In this document: one piece after another, positions 51,774 through 61,946 of the stretch
How the letters are laid out: every line of letters starts with the position of its first letter
Position numbering within the stretch: the stretch's first letter is position 1
Source of the DNA: Bacillota bacterium
GTDB taxonomy: Bacteria; Bacillota; Bacilli; Alicyclobacillales; SLC66
Assembly: GCA_021846285.1 (NCBI GenBank)
Contig: JAJZCB010000004.1
Coordinates: 1-64,000 of the forward strand
Direction: 5' to 3'
Length of the DNA: 64,000 nt
Notes under the pieces: model-generated
Told to the model about the DNA's origin: nothing
What the model saw: the letters and a program-made list of their open reading frames with translations, nothing else
Databases searched by the model: none
Program-made: the position numbers and the translations under genes

Positions 51774-52883
51774 CTAAATCATTTTGATGGACCATGACAT
51801 AGGAACAACATATGGAGCCGACACCGTAAGGATCTCTGAACGACCACCATCACCGTTGACAACATCAAAAACTAACCCTGGCACCGCAAATGGTAGACGC
51901 AGCAGTGCCAACCCGACCAGTTTCTGAAGAATCGGGCTCTCTTGAACCACGATTACTTTCCCAACAAATTGACCATCCACAGATACATCTGCACCATTCT
52001 TCATCTGGACGTGCATGTCTGCATTAAATCCAATTAAACGTTCCGAAGCGTCCTCAACTACTTGCCGTAACACCTCATTCCGACCGATAAAATCTTCCTT
52101 ATTAAAGTCAATTAGCCAGTGCAGACCAGCCTGAATTGGGGAGATATCGAACTGAGACATTTCACGGTTAGGATGCCGCACTTCCGTCATACACATTTCA
52201 AGACCCGAATATCCGACGGGTATCCCATCGAATCTCGAGCGAAGTAGTTCCAACATATGATCCCAAAATCCTTGAGCAAGACGGTCCGGAACAAGGATTT
52301 TGTAACCATACTCCCCTGTACTGCCCGTCCTAACAAGTAGAAGAGATTTTCCTTCCCACGAAAAATTCAGAAACGTCTGAAATGACAGCGTACTGACTTC
52401 GAAATCCAACAGCGTCTGTGCCACTTTCCAAGCATTGGGCCCCTCAAATCCTATCAGACCCAAGTCATAGGATTGATCAATCACCACCGCATCGAACCTG
52501 CCCACATACATTTGCAGATGCGTCTTAACTTTTTCATAGTTAGACTGTGAGGTTTCTAAAAGCACACAATCTTCGAGCTTGTACAAAACGACCAAATCAA
52601 CAAAAGTTCCTTCTACACTCAAAAGCAGTGCGGATATCACTTGACCGTATTCCATAAATTCTATATTTTTTGTAACAAGAAAATTGAGAAAGTCGATGGA
52701 CTCTCGCCCTTCAATTCGAAATATGCCAGTTGCCGTGTAGTCGAGCAAACCCACCTTCTTGCGCAGTGCATAATACTCACTGATTTGATCTTCAAATACT
52801 AATACTCGTTGGGATTCACCCTCCGTTACTCGAGCCAGCTTGTGTGTCTCGTGGCCATTCAGTTTAGTGATTAACACGGTCAT
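51774..52883 (-). CDS. GcvT-like folate-binding aminomethyltransferase homologue
   Basis: 369 aa protein of the GcvT/YgfZ fold: Y-Y-A-L-R-K-K-V-G-L-L-D-Y-T-A-T-G-I-F-R-I-E-G, G-S-T-G-E-Y-G-Y-K-I-L-V, and M-C-M-T-E-V-R-H-P-N-R-E-M near the end. GcvT enzymes bind tetrahydrofolate and transfer one-carbon units. In a fatty-acid/polyketide array it could methylate, demethylate or formylate the product (inference). It overlaps the GNAT-fusion stop by 20 bp, showing co-translation. Confidence 0.75.
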   Translation of the reverse strand: MTVLITKLNGHETHKLARVTEGESQRVLVFEDQISEYYALRKKVGLLDYTATGIFRIEGRESIDFLNFLVTKNIEFMEYGQVISALLLSVEGTFVDLVVLYKLEDCVLLETSQSNYEKVKTHLQMYVGRFDAVVIDQSYDLGLIGFEGPNAWKVAQTLLDFEVSTLSFQTFLNFSWEGKSLLLVRTGSTGEYGYKILVPDRLAQGFWDHMLELLRSRFDGIPVGYSGLEMCMTEVRHPNREMSQFDISPIQAGLHWLIDFNKEDFIGRNEVLRQVVEDASERLIGFNADMHVQMKNGADVSVDGQFVGKVIVVQESPILQKLVGLALLRLPFAVPGLVFDVVNGDGGRSEILTVSAPYVVPMSWSIKMI

Positions 52884-55800
52884 ATCCCCCCATTTTATTT
52901 AACTGAGCGAGAGCTTCCTCGAAAGATTGTGACACAGATAAATCCCAGTACGTGCTATTAGTCAGTTGATCCGATAAAGGAATGAACACGACAATTTGCA
53001 TCCCGTACCCAGGCCATTCGTATGCGGCAATCTGACTATCACTCTGATTGACCGCCACACTCACAAACATGTTTGACCCTAAACGAATTATTGCTCTTCG
53101 ATTACTGTATATCTTGTTTCTCACCCCCCCTTCAGTGAATAAAAACCACCGATCTCCACGGAAAAAATAAAATGTAATAGGAAACTTTGCGTTAACAGGT
53201 TGAAAATAGAGGTTCCACGCTATAGTTTGCCGTCGTGTATCCACCGAGTGGCGTCGTACCGTTAAGAGGCGGAGAACCGCTTCATCACGCAAGAGAACCA
53301 CTTCGTTCTTAAATAACGGCGTATCCATGACAAGACCTGCGCGATCCTCTGACCGAAACACTTTTACCGATGAAGGCTTCAATTTTCCCATGTCTTCACG
53401 ATCAATTACTATCACTCCACGTTGTAGATCAACCTGCCCATCAATCAGTTGAGGATATATCCCTCCCAACCAGATTGGATGCTGTCCAAATACCTTATGG
53501 GTAGCCAGATGCTTTGAAAATGCGCATCTAAGCAAATTCAAGCCGCCAAATCTGAGGGAGACCAAACCACCGTTATACTCCGGCGCAACCTCTGCTTCCA
53601 GAAACGCACTTCGTATCACGTGGACTGGTTGAAACTTCCTGCTCGTTTCTTCAATGCTGAGTACTCTCTCGTGTGATGGTTCTTCCACTTCTACAAATAC
53701 GTCTGAGGTGCATCCGGGCGATACAAAGGCAATTACCAGTCGCGCGTGCTGTTGGGGTTCCATATGCAAAAACTCGATCTCCCATTCTTGCGGATTCGAT
53801 TTCGTAATGTTCTTTACCTCAACAGTAAAACACTCACCAGTCGATATGCGTTCAACCATGATAACCCCAGAATGGGCACCCTCAAGAAGCGTGGACACCG
53901 TTCCACTAAGATGAACCCGTTGAATTCCCACAAGCGCATAACATTTTTGGACGGATATCTCGTACCGACCCCGCATAGTGTTCGACCAGGATGCACCCAC
54001 TAGACCACGGCCATGGGAACCGTATAACTCGACCCACAATGCCCGTATATGTTGGATGCCGCCCGCACCGATGTAGTAACTGTAACGAATTTTGCGATTG
54101 AATGGCACCTCATGATGCTTGTCTGCAAATACCAGCGATGGCATCCAGTGCAAACCAAACCGGAATTCATCGGCCCCGTTCCACAAAAGCCCGACAGTCT
54201 GATTCTCTGCTTCAAATACTGTCCACTCTTCCAAAAGTTCCTCGCTTCGATAGGGCATCTGGCGACCTCGCAATGCTTCATAGTCGTGAACACTAAACGG
54301 GAACTCTTCATAATTCAGGGGAGTTTTCAATAACCCATGACGCAGTGGCACGATTATAGATGCGGTGTTCAACGAGCACCACGAATTCACTTTCAATGTC
54401 GTTGGGCAATCACGCGTACTGACACTTAGATGTTGTTCCACATGCAACAAGCCATCCTGTCCCAATGCCAGCTTCTTCGTTAGCGTGTACTCATCTCGCT
54501 CCTCAACAACAATCAATTCAGAGCGAGCAGCATCATTCTGGCACGTAGTACACAGCGAACGAGAAATGGATTTTTTTATACCATTTATATAGGGAGGACC
54601 AACATCAGACCACGGCTCCTGAATCACCACTTCTCCAGTTAATGGATTGCGAATTATCAATAATCCATTCTCTTGATGCACGCGGACTTGCATTACGCTA
54701 TTTTCAAGAAGTGCTTCGCGTTCATCACAGAAAGCTATAGGCATCGTAGGCTGGCGAACAGGAATATCACTTTTAGCACAAAAAACTACTCCACTTGATT
54801 GAGATTCTAAACTCCAGTCGACACGATACACGCCTTCATGTTCCGGTGCACGAATAGTATACTTGATTGGTACGTTAGCATTTCCCGGTACATGCAAAGG
54901 TTCCGTACCTATCGTGACCTCGACTCCCTTAGCATCGGCCACCCGTAAGCGCACCACTTGCATCACTTCTTCTCTATTAATAACGCGGCCGGACAACATA
55001 TAATCCCGACCGGCCACCAGTGCCGAGATCATCGGCATCTCAACTTCCAGTGGCGCAGAGACCGTAACACCGACTCCTACAGGCAATTGAATAGCGTCAA
55101 GAACTATCTCACCGCGAATCATTTTCTTGCCCGTAGTTTCAAACTGGGTCGTAATGACTTTACGTAGGTTCTGCCGAGGTTTAACCAGTCCTTCATAAAC
55201 CAGTACTTGTTGCCCGACCGATTGATGCAAGTAAATAGCCAACGAGCGTTCTAATTTAGACTTATTCGTAAATTCGCAAATAACATCAATATCTTGTTGA
55301 AGATGAAATGACTGCCTATTCGTTACTGTCCACGAAACTTGAAATTCTTCCATTTGGATAGCAACGATCTCCTGTCCAAATACATCCACATGAGCGATGA
55401 TACGCTCTTTATCAATCCGGAGATCATATTTAACGACCTCAACACCGTTAAATATGAATGAATCCCGATCTAGCGAACGGAGATTCGCCGGAGCAAACAA
55501 ATCTCGCCAGCCACTCGATAAGCTAACATTTCCATTAAGACCTGCAAGCCTCAATACGGAGTTGAAATAACTCAGCACGTAAGGCAAGTACGATCGAAGT
55601 TCAAGATAACCGTCATAGTCTACATAGGATCGGCTTGTTCTGAACAATCCAACTCTCTTATAGAGTGCTAACGCAGATAAATTTTCAGGTGATACCTCAC
55701 TATCAAGGTACTTAATTCCTTGCTCAGTCATGTAAGCAATCGACCTGGTGAACATGATGCCAGGAATTTGTCCTCTACGAAACTCAGGGTGAATGAAAAA

Positions 55801-56058
55801 ACTGCCAGCCCATATCGCGTCTGGGTCGGCTGCCTTTTGTCCTGATATGGAGAAGAAACCCATAGTACCAACGATGCTTCCCCCATAACTAGCAATCAGG
55901 AATAGATGCGTTCCCCGCTCCACAAGCGAGCGCAGTAGATCGTCTGCGGTTAACGAAAAACCCCAAGAGGCGGATCCATATCCGAACCTGTTATATAACG
56001 CAACCACCTGCTCAGCATCAGCGGGAACGAATTCGCGGATATCAATCTCCAATGGCAC
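52864..56058 (-). CDS. GNAT acyltransferase fused to a large beta-rich protein
   Basis: 1064 residues. Residues 1-170 are a GNAT domain (I-R-E-F-V-P-A-D-A-E-Q-V-V-A-L-Y, I-H-P-E-F-R-R-G-Q-I-P-G-I-M-F, N-L-S-A-L-A-L-Y-K-R-V-G-L). Residues about 180-430 look like tandem beta-sandwich units; about 430-1060 resemble a carbohydrate-active beta-sandwich/scaffold (P-P-Y-I-N-G; W-L-G-G-I-Y-P-Q-L-I-D-G-Q) that I cannot assign. No signal peptide. The start is GTG 56058, with GAGGGGG about 10 nt upstream. Fusion of a GNAT to such a domain next to ACP and KS genes suggests an acyl transfer from ACP to an amine (inference). Confidence 0.6.
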   Translation of the reverse strand: MPLEIDIREFVPADAEQVVALYNRFGYGSASWGFSLTADDLLRSLVERGTHLFLIASYGGSIVGTMGFFSISGQKAADPDAIWAGSFFIHPEFRRGQIPGIMFTRSIAYMTEQGIKYLDSEVSPENLSALALYKRVGLFRTSRSYVDYDGYLELRSYLPYVLSYFNSVLRLAGLNGNVSLSSGWRDLFAPANLRSLDRDSFIFNGVEVVKYDLRIDKERIIAHVDVFGQEIVAIQMEEFQVSWTVTNRQSFHLQQDIDVICEFTNKSKLERSLAIYLHQSVGQQVLVYEGLVKPRQNLRKVITTQFETTGKKMIRGEIVLDAIQLPVGVGVTVSAPLEVEMPMISALVAGRDYMLSGRVINREEVMQVVRLRVADAKGVEVTIGTEPLHVPGNANVPIKYTIRAPEHEGVYRVDWSLESQSSGVVFCAKSDIPVRQPTMPIAFCDEREALLENSVMQVRVHQENGLLIIRNPLTGEVVIQEPWSDVGPPYINGIKKSISRSLCTTCQNDAARSELIVVEERDEYTLTKKLALGQDGLLHVEQHLSVSTRDCPTTLKVNSWCSLNTASIIVPLRHGLLKTPLNYEEFPFSVHDYEALRGRQMPYRSEELLEEWTVFEAENQTVGLLWNGADEFRFGLHWMPSLVFADKHHEVPFNRKIRYSYYIGAGGIQHIRALWVELYGSHGRGLVGASWSNTMRGRYEISVQKCYALVGIQRVHLSGTVSTLLEGAHSGVIMVERISTGECFTVEVKNITKSNPQEWEIEFLHMEPQQHARLVIAFVSPGCTSDVFVEVEEPSHERVLSIEETSRKFQPVHVIRSAFLEAEVAPEYNGGLVSLRFGGLNLLRCAFSKHLATHKVFGQHPIWLGGIYPQLIDGQVDLQRGVIVIDREDMGKLKPSSVKVFRSEDRAGLVMDTPLFKNEVVLLRDEAVLRLLTVRRHSVDTRRQTIAWNLYFQPVNAKFPITFYFFRGDRWFLFTEGGVRNKIYSNRRAIIRLGSNMFVSVAVNQSDSQIAAYEWPGYGMQIVVFIPLSDQLTNSTYWDLSVSQSFEEALAQLNKMGGYDRVNH

Positions 56059-56063
56059 GTTCG

Positions 56064-56615
56064 CTAGGCCCCCTCATTTGCGGGTCGCTGAGAAACAATC
56101 AAAACACCCTCTGCGGCGATCTCGGAACGGATATGAGCAGTAACACTCACTTGCGAAAGTATTCCAAATGTCGATAAGATCCTACTTTTCAATACCAATT
56201 GATCTCCAGGCACAGCAGGTCGTTTGAATTTCATTGCTTTAATAGCAACCAAGTAGCCCACCAGCGATGAGATTTGAATGTCCGAAACATCCGGTTCCTT
56301 TGCGTCAAATTTTCCAACCAGTGGACCTACGGGCGTCTCCAACTGACTGCTGGTACTTGTCGCCGCAATTTCTGACAACACGCCCTGGCAATATACAATT
56401 GCTGTCAACTGAGCTAGTGCCTCGACAATTAAAACTCCAGGCATGATATACTCGTGTGGAAAGTGCCCTTGAAAATACGGCTCGTTGACTGACACATTCT
56501 TGATGCCCGTTGCTGCTTTCCCAGGATCCAGTTCAATCACTCGGTCGAGTAGGAGAAACGGCCATCGATGCGGAAGCAGCTGCCTGATTTCATCTGCAGA
56601 CAACACGGTTCTCAT
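56064..56615 (-). CDS. FabZ-like hydroxyacyl-ACP dehydratase
   Basis: Hot-dog-fold dehydratase: [13 protein letters not shown] and catalytic His51/Glu65 in [19 protein letters not shown]. 183 aa, longer than housekeeping FabZ (about 145), with an insertion after residue 80. ATGA overlap with the ACP gene. Confidence 0.88.
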   Translation of the reverse strand: MRTVLSADEIRQLLPHRWPFLLLDRVIELDPGKAATGIKNVSVNEPYFQGHFPHEYIMPGVLIVEALAQLTAIVYCQGVLSEIAATSTSSQLETPVGPLVGKFDAKEPDVSDIQISSLVGYLVAIKAMKFKRPAVPGDQLVLKSRILSTFGILSQVSVTAHIRSEIAAEGVLIVSQRPANEGA

Positions 56616-56914
56616 AGTACCGGAACTCCCCCTAATTGGTCTATGATATAATCCGCAAGCTTATTAACTGACCCAAACACCTCCATATCACCATCGTAGA
56701 TTGATACATTGAACATATCTTCCACGCCGACCACCAATTCAAGCGCATCAATGGAGTCTAATCCTAAGCCTCTTCCGAAGAGTGATTGATCATCAGTCAA
56801 GTGATCCAAACTCATATCCAAACCCAGTCGTTCAATCAGAACCGCTTTAATTCTCCTATTAAGTTCCATTCTTTGTATCGCTAATCTTTCAGTTTCCTCG
56901 TAAGACAATGTCAT
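56612..56914 (-). CDS. Acyl carrier protein
   Basis: 100-residue ACP with phosphopantetheine Ser54 in [12 protein letters not shown]. It is longer at the N-terminus than housekeeping ACP and has G-L-D-S-I-D (not G-A-D-S-L-D), as in secondary-metabolite carriers. Carries the growing chain. Confidence 0.9.
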   Translation of the reverse strand: MTLSYEETERLAIQRMELNRRIKAVLIERLGLDMSLDHLTDDQSLFGRGLGLDSIDALELVVGVEDMFNVSIYDGDMEVFGSVNKLADYIIDQLGGVPVL

Positions 56915-56941
56915 ACTAACTTCCTCCCTGCGAGTTTAGGT

Positions 56942-57688
56942 CTAAATTGGGGTTAACCCACCATCAATCACAAAACTCTTACCAGTTATATACGCTGCTT
57001 TGTCAGAAACCAAGAAAGACACAAGTGCGGCCACCTCTTCTGGAGTACCTAAACGCCTGAGCGGGATCATCTCGATGTACTTGAGTAGCAACTCTCTCGG
57101 AATCTGTTTGGTCATCTCTGTATCAATAAATCCCGGACACACAACATTTGCCCTGATACTGTTCTTGGCAGCTTCCCGAGCCAACCCTTTCGTGAAGGTA
57201 ATAATCCCCCCTTTAGATGCTGAATAGTTCAATTGACCATCTTGCCCAGTCAATCCACTCGTGGACGAAAGGTTTACGATCACTCCTTTATTCCTGCGTG
57301 CCATCAGTTTCATCCCTTCACGACAACACAGAAACACACTTCGCAAATTCGCCGCGATTACTTTATCCCACTTCTGCGAGCTCATCATCATCAGGAATCC
57401 GTCATCTGTAATCCCAGCATTATTAACCAGAGCGTGTAACTCACCAAACTTCTGTTTGATCCCACGAAACAGTGATACTACATCCTCTTCCTTCGCCACG
57501 TCCGCACACATGGCAAACGCCGTACCACCAGCCTGCGTGATCTCTGCGACAACATTCGCAGCATCAGCCTCCCTGGACTTATAATTTACAAGTACCGTGT
57601 ATTTCTGTTTTGCTAAATCTAATGCGATGGCACGCCCAATTCCTCGCGAAGCACCGGTAACCAACGCCACCTGTAACGGTTCAGTCAA
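56942..57688 (-). CDS. 3-oxoacyl-ACP reductase (FabG-like)
   Basis: SDR: V-T-G-A-S-R-G-I-G-R-A-I, N-N-A-G-I-T, S-S-T-S-G, Y-S-A-S-K, and C-P-G-F-I-D-T. 248 aa. It overlaps the malonyltransferase gene by 8 bp. Reduces the beta-keto group before the dehydratase acts. Confidence 0.9.
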   Translation of the reverse strand: MTEPLQVALVTGASRGIGRAIALDLAKQKYTVLVNYKSREADAANVVAEITQAGGTAFAMCADVAKEEDVVSLFRGIKQKFGELHALVNNAGITDDGFLMMMSSQKWDKVIAANLRSVFLCCREGMKLMARRNKGVIVNLSSTSGLTGQDGQLNYSASKGGIITFTKGLAREAAKNSIRANVVCPGFIDTEMTKQIPRELLLKYIEMIPLRRLGTPEEVAALVSFLVSDKAAYITGKSFVIDGGLTPI

Positions 57689-58622
57689 GGCTCCCGCCTC
57701 CAGCCAACAGTTGCTTCAGATTAGCGCGGAAATGAGCCACAGACTCTGTTCCAAGAGTTTTTGCCCTCGTATTAAATGCTCGGTTCAGCCCCTGCAGTCT
57801 TCGCGACACACCCGTCTCAACAAAGGTCTCAACACCTTGCTCTACCATAAACTCAACACCAAGCCCCCAACGGACAGGCGAAGTAAATTGTTCAACCAAG
57901 TCTTTCTGAATCTTCAATGCATTCGTTTCAGATGCTCCCGTGCTATTCAGGACAACGGGTATCCGTGCATTTTCAAATGATACACTCGTGAGATACTGCT
58001 GAAATGCTGATTTTGCTTCTTCCATTAAACGGGAGTGAAAAGCATGGCCTACATTCAGCAATACTATTTGTGTACCCCGCCAATCCCTCAGGCGGTCCAT
58101 CACTCTGCGGATGCGCTTGTCCTCGCCAGAAATAATGATTTGCGATTGTGAATTGTAGCACCCTATTTCCACCGATTCTTCCTCGAGAACAGCGGCCACA
58201 TCCGCAAGTCGCGCTTCATTTGCAACTGTCACCCCCGCCATTAACCCCGGTGCTTGCACCTGGTTCATTAGTCGACCTCTCTCCCGAACAACCAAAATTG
58301 CATCAGCAAACCCGATAACGCCTGCTGTCACTAAAGCAGCAAAGGTTCCAACACTATGACCAGATACATAACAGGGATCAACACCGTTTTCTAAATAGAG
58401 AAGGCTTATCGCATAATCCACGGTGACAATTGCAGGCTGTGCATTAATAGTGTGTGTAAGACGAGTGAGTGGTCCAGAAAAACATAAAGTAGCCAAATCG
58501 ATGCCTAGCACTTCATCGGCCAACTTGAACACTGAAGCAACTGTATCGAATTTCTCAGCAAATTCCTTACCCATTCCAACCTGTTGGGAACCTTGACCTG
58601 GATAGAGAAATGCGATCAACAT
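57681..58622 (-). CDS. Malonyl-CoA:ACP transacylase (FabD-like)
   Basis: Acyltransferase with L-Y-P-G-Q-G-S-Q-Q-V-G-M-G, nucleophile Ser in G-H-S-V-G-T-F-A-A-L, Arg in V-V-R-E-R-G, and the His of L-N-V-G-H-A-F-H-S. 313 aa. Loads extender units on the ACP. Confidence 0.9.
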   Translation of the reverse strand: MLIAFLYPGQGSQQVGMGKEFAEKFDTVASVFKLADEVLGIDLATLCFSGPLTRLTHTINAQPAIVTVDYAISLLYLENGVDPCYVSGHSVGTFAALVTAGVIGFADAILVVRERGRLMNQVQAPGLMAGVTVANEARLADVAAVLEEESVEIGCYNSQSQIIISGEDKRIRRVMDRLRDWRGTQIVLLNVGHAFHSRLMEEAKSAFQQYLTSVSFENARIPVVLNSTGASETNALKIQKDLVEQFTSPVRWGLGVEFMVEQGVETFVETGVSRRLQGLNRAFNTRAKTLGTESVAHFRANLKQLLAGGGSLD

Positions 58623-58625
58623 ACC

Positions 58626-59042
58626 TCACCCCTGCAAAAAACAATCAATCGTATACTTAATGTCTATTGGAATGTGCCACAGGACTTCTTGATTTTCCGT
58701 CAACAACACATGCGAACTGGACCCCTCTGCCAATAACCGCCTTGCGCGAACACGTTTGATTCTATAAATGAACTCAAATCTTGCTGCCTTAACCGGTTTC
58801 AATGCAGTTCCAATAATAATTCTGTCACCGAATTTTGCAGATGCACAAAAGCTACCCTCACAATTAACGACTGGAAATAGAATCGACAACTCCCGCTTCT
58901 TGAGTAGTGCATCCAGTCCAGAAGCCTTCGACCATGCTATTCGACCAACTTCAAACCACACAAAATAGTGGCTATGATGAGCAACTCCCATCGGGTCGCA
59001 TTCAACGTATCGAACGTCAAGTTCTTCAAAGACCCACCGCAT
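58626..59042 (-). CDS. 4HBT hot-dog thioesterase (YbgC-like)
   Basis: 138 aa hot-dog protein: V-R-Y-V-E-C-D-P-M-G-V-A-H-H-S-H-Y-F-V-W-F-E, the YbgC/4HBT active-site helix with the catalytic Asp. 3 bp before the malonyltransferase start. Could hydrolyse or release the finished chain. Confidence 0.82.
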   Translation of the reverse strand: MRWVFEELDVRYVECDPMGVAHHSHYFVWFEVGRIAWSKASGLDALLKKRELSILFPVVNCEGSFCASAKFGDRIIIGTALKPVKAARFEFIYRIKRVRARRLLAEGSSSHVLLTENQEVLWHIPIDIKYTIDCFLQG

Positions 59043-59054
59043 CGCTCGACTCCT

Positions 59055-60299
59055 TTAGTCCCAACGAAATCGCCATAGTGCAATGGAAAAGAATAATAAC
59101 CCCATGACCACTAGAGCAGTGACTGAAGGTAGTATGGCTGACAGTCCGTTACCATACACCAAAAGCTGATTAAAGCCATCCATCGACCAGGCAGTCAACG
59201 TAATATGCGCAAAAGTTTGCATCCAGTGAGGAACGATATACAGCGGCCACCATGATCCACCCAGAGCTGAAGATGTTAAAATAATAAGAATTGACAGCCC
59301 TGTCGCCTGTGAGCGCGTCTTCGACAGCGCGGCAATCAACATGCCGAGTCCTGTTGCCGAAAACGCTGTTACAATGATCAACAAACACAGCCCGGCAAGG
59401 CTGTTCCCCAACCACATCCCAAATACCAGTCGTCCCACAGCGAAGAGAATCGCGGCTTGCAACAGCGCCACAATAAAATTGCTCGACAGCTTTCCGCCTA
59501 TAATGTCGACTCTGCGTATGGGCAAACTACGTAATTTTAGCAGCGTTCCCGATTCTTTCTCCGACAGGAGCGAGGCTCCTGCAAAACTCGTTCCAAAAAG
59601 CATGAACATGACCGCGTATCCCGGCACATTGGACTGAAAAGCGGATGGCGTATGCGCTGCGTCACTGATCACGCTCTGAGCTTGTATCCGCAGTTGACCA
59701 TGCGCAATGATCGCCTGCGAACTTCGGGCAATCTGTGCAGGGTTGAGGCGAAAGCGCAACGGATGGCCCACTTGTGCAGACAGCGCGGCAACAGCGTTCG
59801 ACTCACCCTGTATCTCCGCGCGCACAGCGATGTCATGCAACTGTATGCCTGCAACGATTTTAGACAGGATATTGCTGACAACCGATGGAACCACCTTGTC
59901 AGTCGGGTCCTGCAATACGATAAGAGCAGCCTGCTTCCCGTTCGCCACATCCCGAGAGAAACCCTGTGGGATAACGATCGCCGCCTTGTCTGACTGAACC
60001 TTGGTCCTGGCTTGCTGAATCGTCAGTGGAACGACTTTCCCGGCTCCGTTCATGGCCGTCGTCTCAATGTGCAACGCAGATAATTTCCTCAAATTCGAGA
60101 CAATTTGATTGGCAACCTTGCCATGGTCCAATTGCACCACAGGTACAGTGAACACCTGATAGGTGGGATTAAACAAACCCGACAGCGCGAAACTCGCCAC
60201 CGTGATCACGATGATCGGCGTCACAAACAGCCATATCAGTCCAACCCAATCACCGAGTTGCAAACGGATGTCTTTCCACGCGATAGTAATCCATGCCAT
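59055..60299 (-). CDS. ABC-2 type transporter permease
   Basis: Membrane protein with an N-terminal helix (L-I-W-L-F-V-T-P-I-I-V-I-T-V), a large extracellular loop, and five C-terminal helices (I-I-L-T-S-S-A-L-G-G-S-W-W-P-L). 414 aa from ATG 60299, GAGG 8 nt upstream. Exporter partner of the ATPase. GC content returns toward the flank value here. Confidence 0.85.
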   Translation of the reverse strand: MAWITIAWKDIRLQLGDWVGLIWLFVTPIIVITVASFALSGLFNPTYQVFTVPVVQLDHGKVANQIVSNLRKLSALHIETTAMNGAGKVVPLTIQQARTKVQSDKAAIVIPQGFSRDVANGKQAALIVLQDPTDKVVPSVVSNILSKIVAGIQLHDIAVRAEIQGESNAVAALSAQVGHPLRFRLNPAQIARSSQAIIAHGQLRIQAQSVISDAAHTPSAFQSNVPGYAVMFMLFGTSFAGASLLSEKESGTLLKLRSLPIRRVDIIGGKLSSNFIVALLQAAILFAVGRLVFGMWLGNSLAGLCLLIIVTAFSATGLGMLIAALSKTRSQATGLSILIILTSSALGGSWWPLYIVPHWMQTFAHITLTAWSMDGFNQLLVYGNGLSAILPSVTALVVMGLLFFSIALWRFRWD

Positions 60300-60309
60300 A
60301 CAGCGCACC

Positions 60310-61260
60310 TCAGTCCCTCAGACTTCGACCTGTAAGCGCCAAGAAAACAGATTCCAAACTCGCGCCGCTGACTCGCAGAGATGTCGGCTGCACAACAGTC
60401 CGCAACCGCGCAACCACCGTTCCGACAATATCAACGGCCGAATCGGTGAAGAGTTCCAGACTATTCATTCGCACTACGGCGTTTGACACGTTTGGCAACC
60501 CCTTCAGACTCGCCAACACATCCTCAGTCAGTTCGCCGTCAAAACCGATTGTTATCGTCTGTCCACCGCTTCTTGCCACCAAATCTTGCGGTCGATCGCA
60601 GGCTGTAATCCGGCCATCGACGTAAATCGCAACGCGATCGCAGAGGTGTTCGGCTTCTTCCATATAGTGTGTCGTATAGATGACCGCAATCTTTCTCTCA
60701 CGCACCAGATTCTTGATGGATTCGAAAATATGGTTCCGCGACTGAGGATCGACACCCACCGTTGGTTCGTCAAGCAACAGAACCGCGGGTCGATTCAACA
60801 GTCCGACTGCCAGGTTCAACCGTCTTTTCATACCTCCCGAATACGTTCTAACCTTTTTGCCCGCCCATCCACTGAGTTGCACAATGTCCAAAACATCCGA
60901 GATCCGTTCTGCGCGCTCACGTCCTTTCAGACCATACAGACTCGCAAAAAAAGAAAGGTTTTGATAGCCGCTTAATTCGGGATACACGGCAAGATCCTGC
61001 GGAACGAAACCGACAATCTGCTTGACTCTCGCAGAATCCCTGACGATGTCCATTCCCGCAACGAATGCCTGTCCACCGCTCGGTTCCAAAATCCCCGCCA
61101 ACATGGATACGAGAGAAGTCTTTCCCGCTCCGTTAGGGCCAAGCAGACCGACAATTTCCCCTTCCCGAACAGTAAAATCGACCTCGTTAACGGCTACAAG
61201 ATTGCCATATCGCTTGGTCAGTCCACGTGTCTCTAAAATCTCCTCCATGCTCAAATACAC
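60310..61260 (-). CDS. ABC transporter ATPase
   Basis: ATP-binding protein with G-L-L-G-P-N-G-A-G-K-T-S-L, Q-loop F-V-P-Q-D-L-A-V-Y-P, signature Y-S-G-G-M-K-R-R-L-N, Walker B L-L-L-D-E-P-T-V-G-V-D, and a C-terminal regulatory part. 316 aa (GTG 61260; the exact start is uncertain, ATG 61248 is also possible). First gene after the promoter at 61299. Confidence 0.9.
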   Translation of the reverse strand: MYLSMEEILETRGLTKRYGNLVAVNEVDFTVREGEIVGLLGPNGAGKTSLVSMLAGILEPSGGQAFVAGMDIVRDSARVKQIVGFVPQDLAVYPELSGYQNLSFFASLYGLKGRERAERISDVLDIVQLSGWAGKKVRTYSGGMKRRLNLAVGLLNRPAVLLLDEPTVGVDPQSRNHIFESIKNLVRERKIAVIYTTHYMEEAEHLCDRVAIYVDGRITACDRPQDLVARSGGQTITIGFDGELTEDVLASLKGLPNVSNAVVRMNSLELFTDSAVDIVGTVVARLRTVVQPTSLRVSGASLESVFLALTGRSLRD

Positions 61261-61298
61261 ATCACCACCTTCGCATGCCTGTATTTCTACTTACATAC

Positions 61299-61327
61299 AT
61301 AATAGTTTTTATTTATACCATTTGCAA
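61299..61327 (-). promoter_or_regulatory. Promoter of the exporter/biosynthetic array
   Basis: Minus strand -35 TTGCAA (61322-61327), 17-nt spacer, -10 TATTAT (61299-61304), 39 bp before the ATPase start. The following TTATGTATGTAAGTA could be a repressor site. Confidence 0.6.
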
Positions 61328-61519
61328 CAGTCTTTTTGGACTATAGAACCGGGAAATTGGACGCTCGAATGGAGAACAACCAAGAGCGTGGTGGTCGTGA
61401 CGCTGAAGGTATAGTGGATCCGGTAATTGTAATAGACCTTTCGATCACTTCTTCATCCGCGTAGTCTATTCCGACAATATGATGATTCCTGCCCGCAAGG
61501 ATGGTGTACTGCAATCCGG

Positions 61520-61825
61520 TCAATCGTCGCCTCGACGATATTTCCGGACATTGAGAGCCTCCTTCAACGCGAAGCACCGCTCCAGGTCAATCTGGTAAAC
61601 ATTTGCGAGAGCAGCAACATAGTACAATACGTCGGATAACTCTTCCTCAACCGTTCCTTTAATCTCCCCGTCGTCGGTCATCCGGAGATCCTTGCGCAAC
61701 ACCTCAGCCAACTCCCCGACTTCCTCGACCAGTTTCTGAAAGTATCCGTGCCTGGCCTGCAGATTGAAGTCCTTCCCCTGAATATAGTCCTGCAGTGCGC
61801 GCAAGGTCATGGCCGAGTTCAACAC
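61520..61825 (-). CDS. MazG-like nucleotide pyrophosphohydrolase
   Basis: About 101 residues; the helical MazG/DUF fold with K-L-V-E-E-V-G-E-L-A-E-V-L-R-K and V-E-E-E-L-S-D-V-L-Y-Y (E-x-x-E ... E-x-x-D metal motif). House-cleaning of abnormal NTPs is the usual role. Start GTG 61825 follows GGAGG (9 nt); ATG 61810 is the alternative. Confidence 0.78.
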   Translation of the reverse strand: MLNSAMTLRALQDYIQGKDFNLQARHGYFQKLVEEVGELAEVLRKDLRMTDDGEIKGTVEEELSDVLYYVAALANVYQIDLERCFALKEALNVRKYRRGDD

Positions 61826-61946
61826 GCTGTCTCGCCTCCGCTGTCTCGATAAAATCACCACTATTATATCAATACTCAGGAATGAGAACTCACTTGGGGA
61901 GACGCTTATTTTTGCCGCCGATGCAACGGCTTCTGAACTGATCCAC

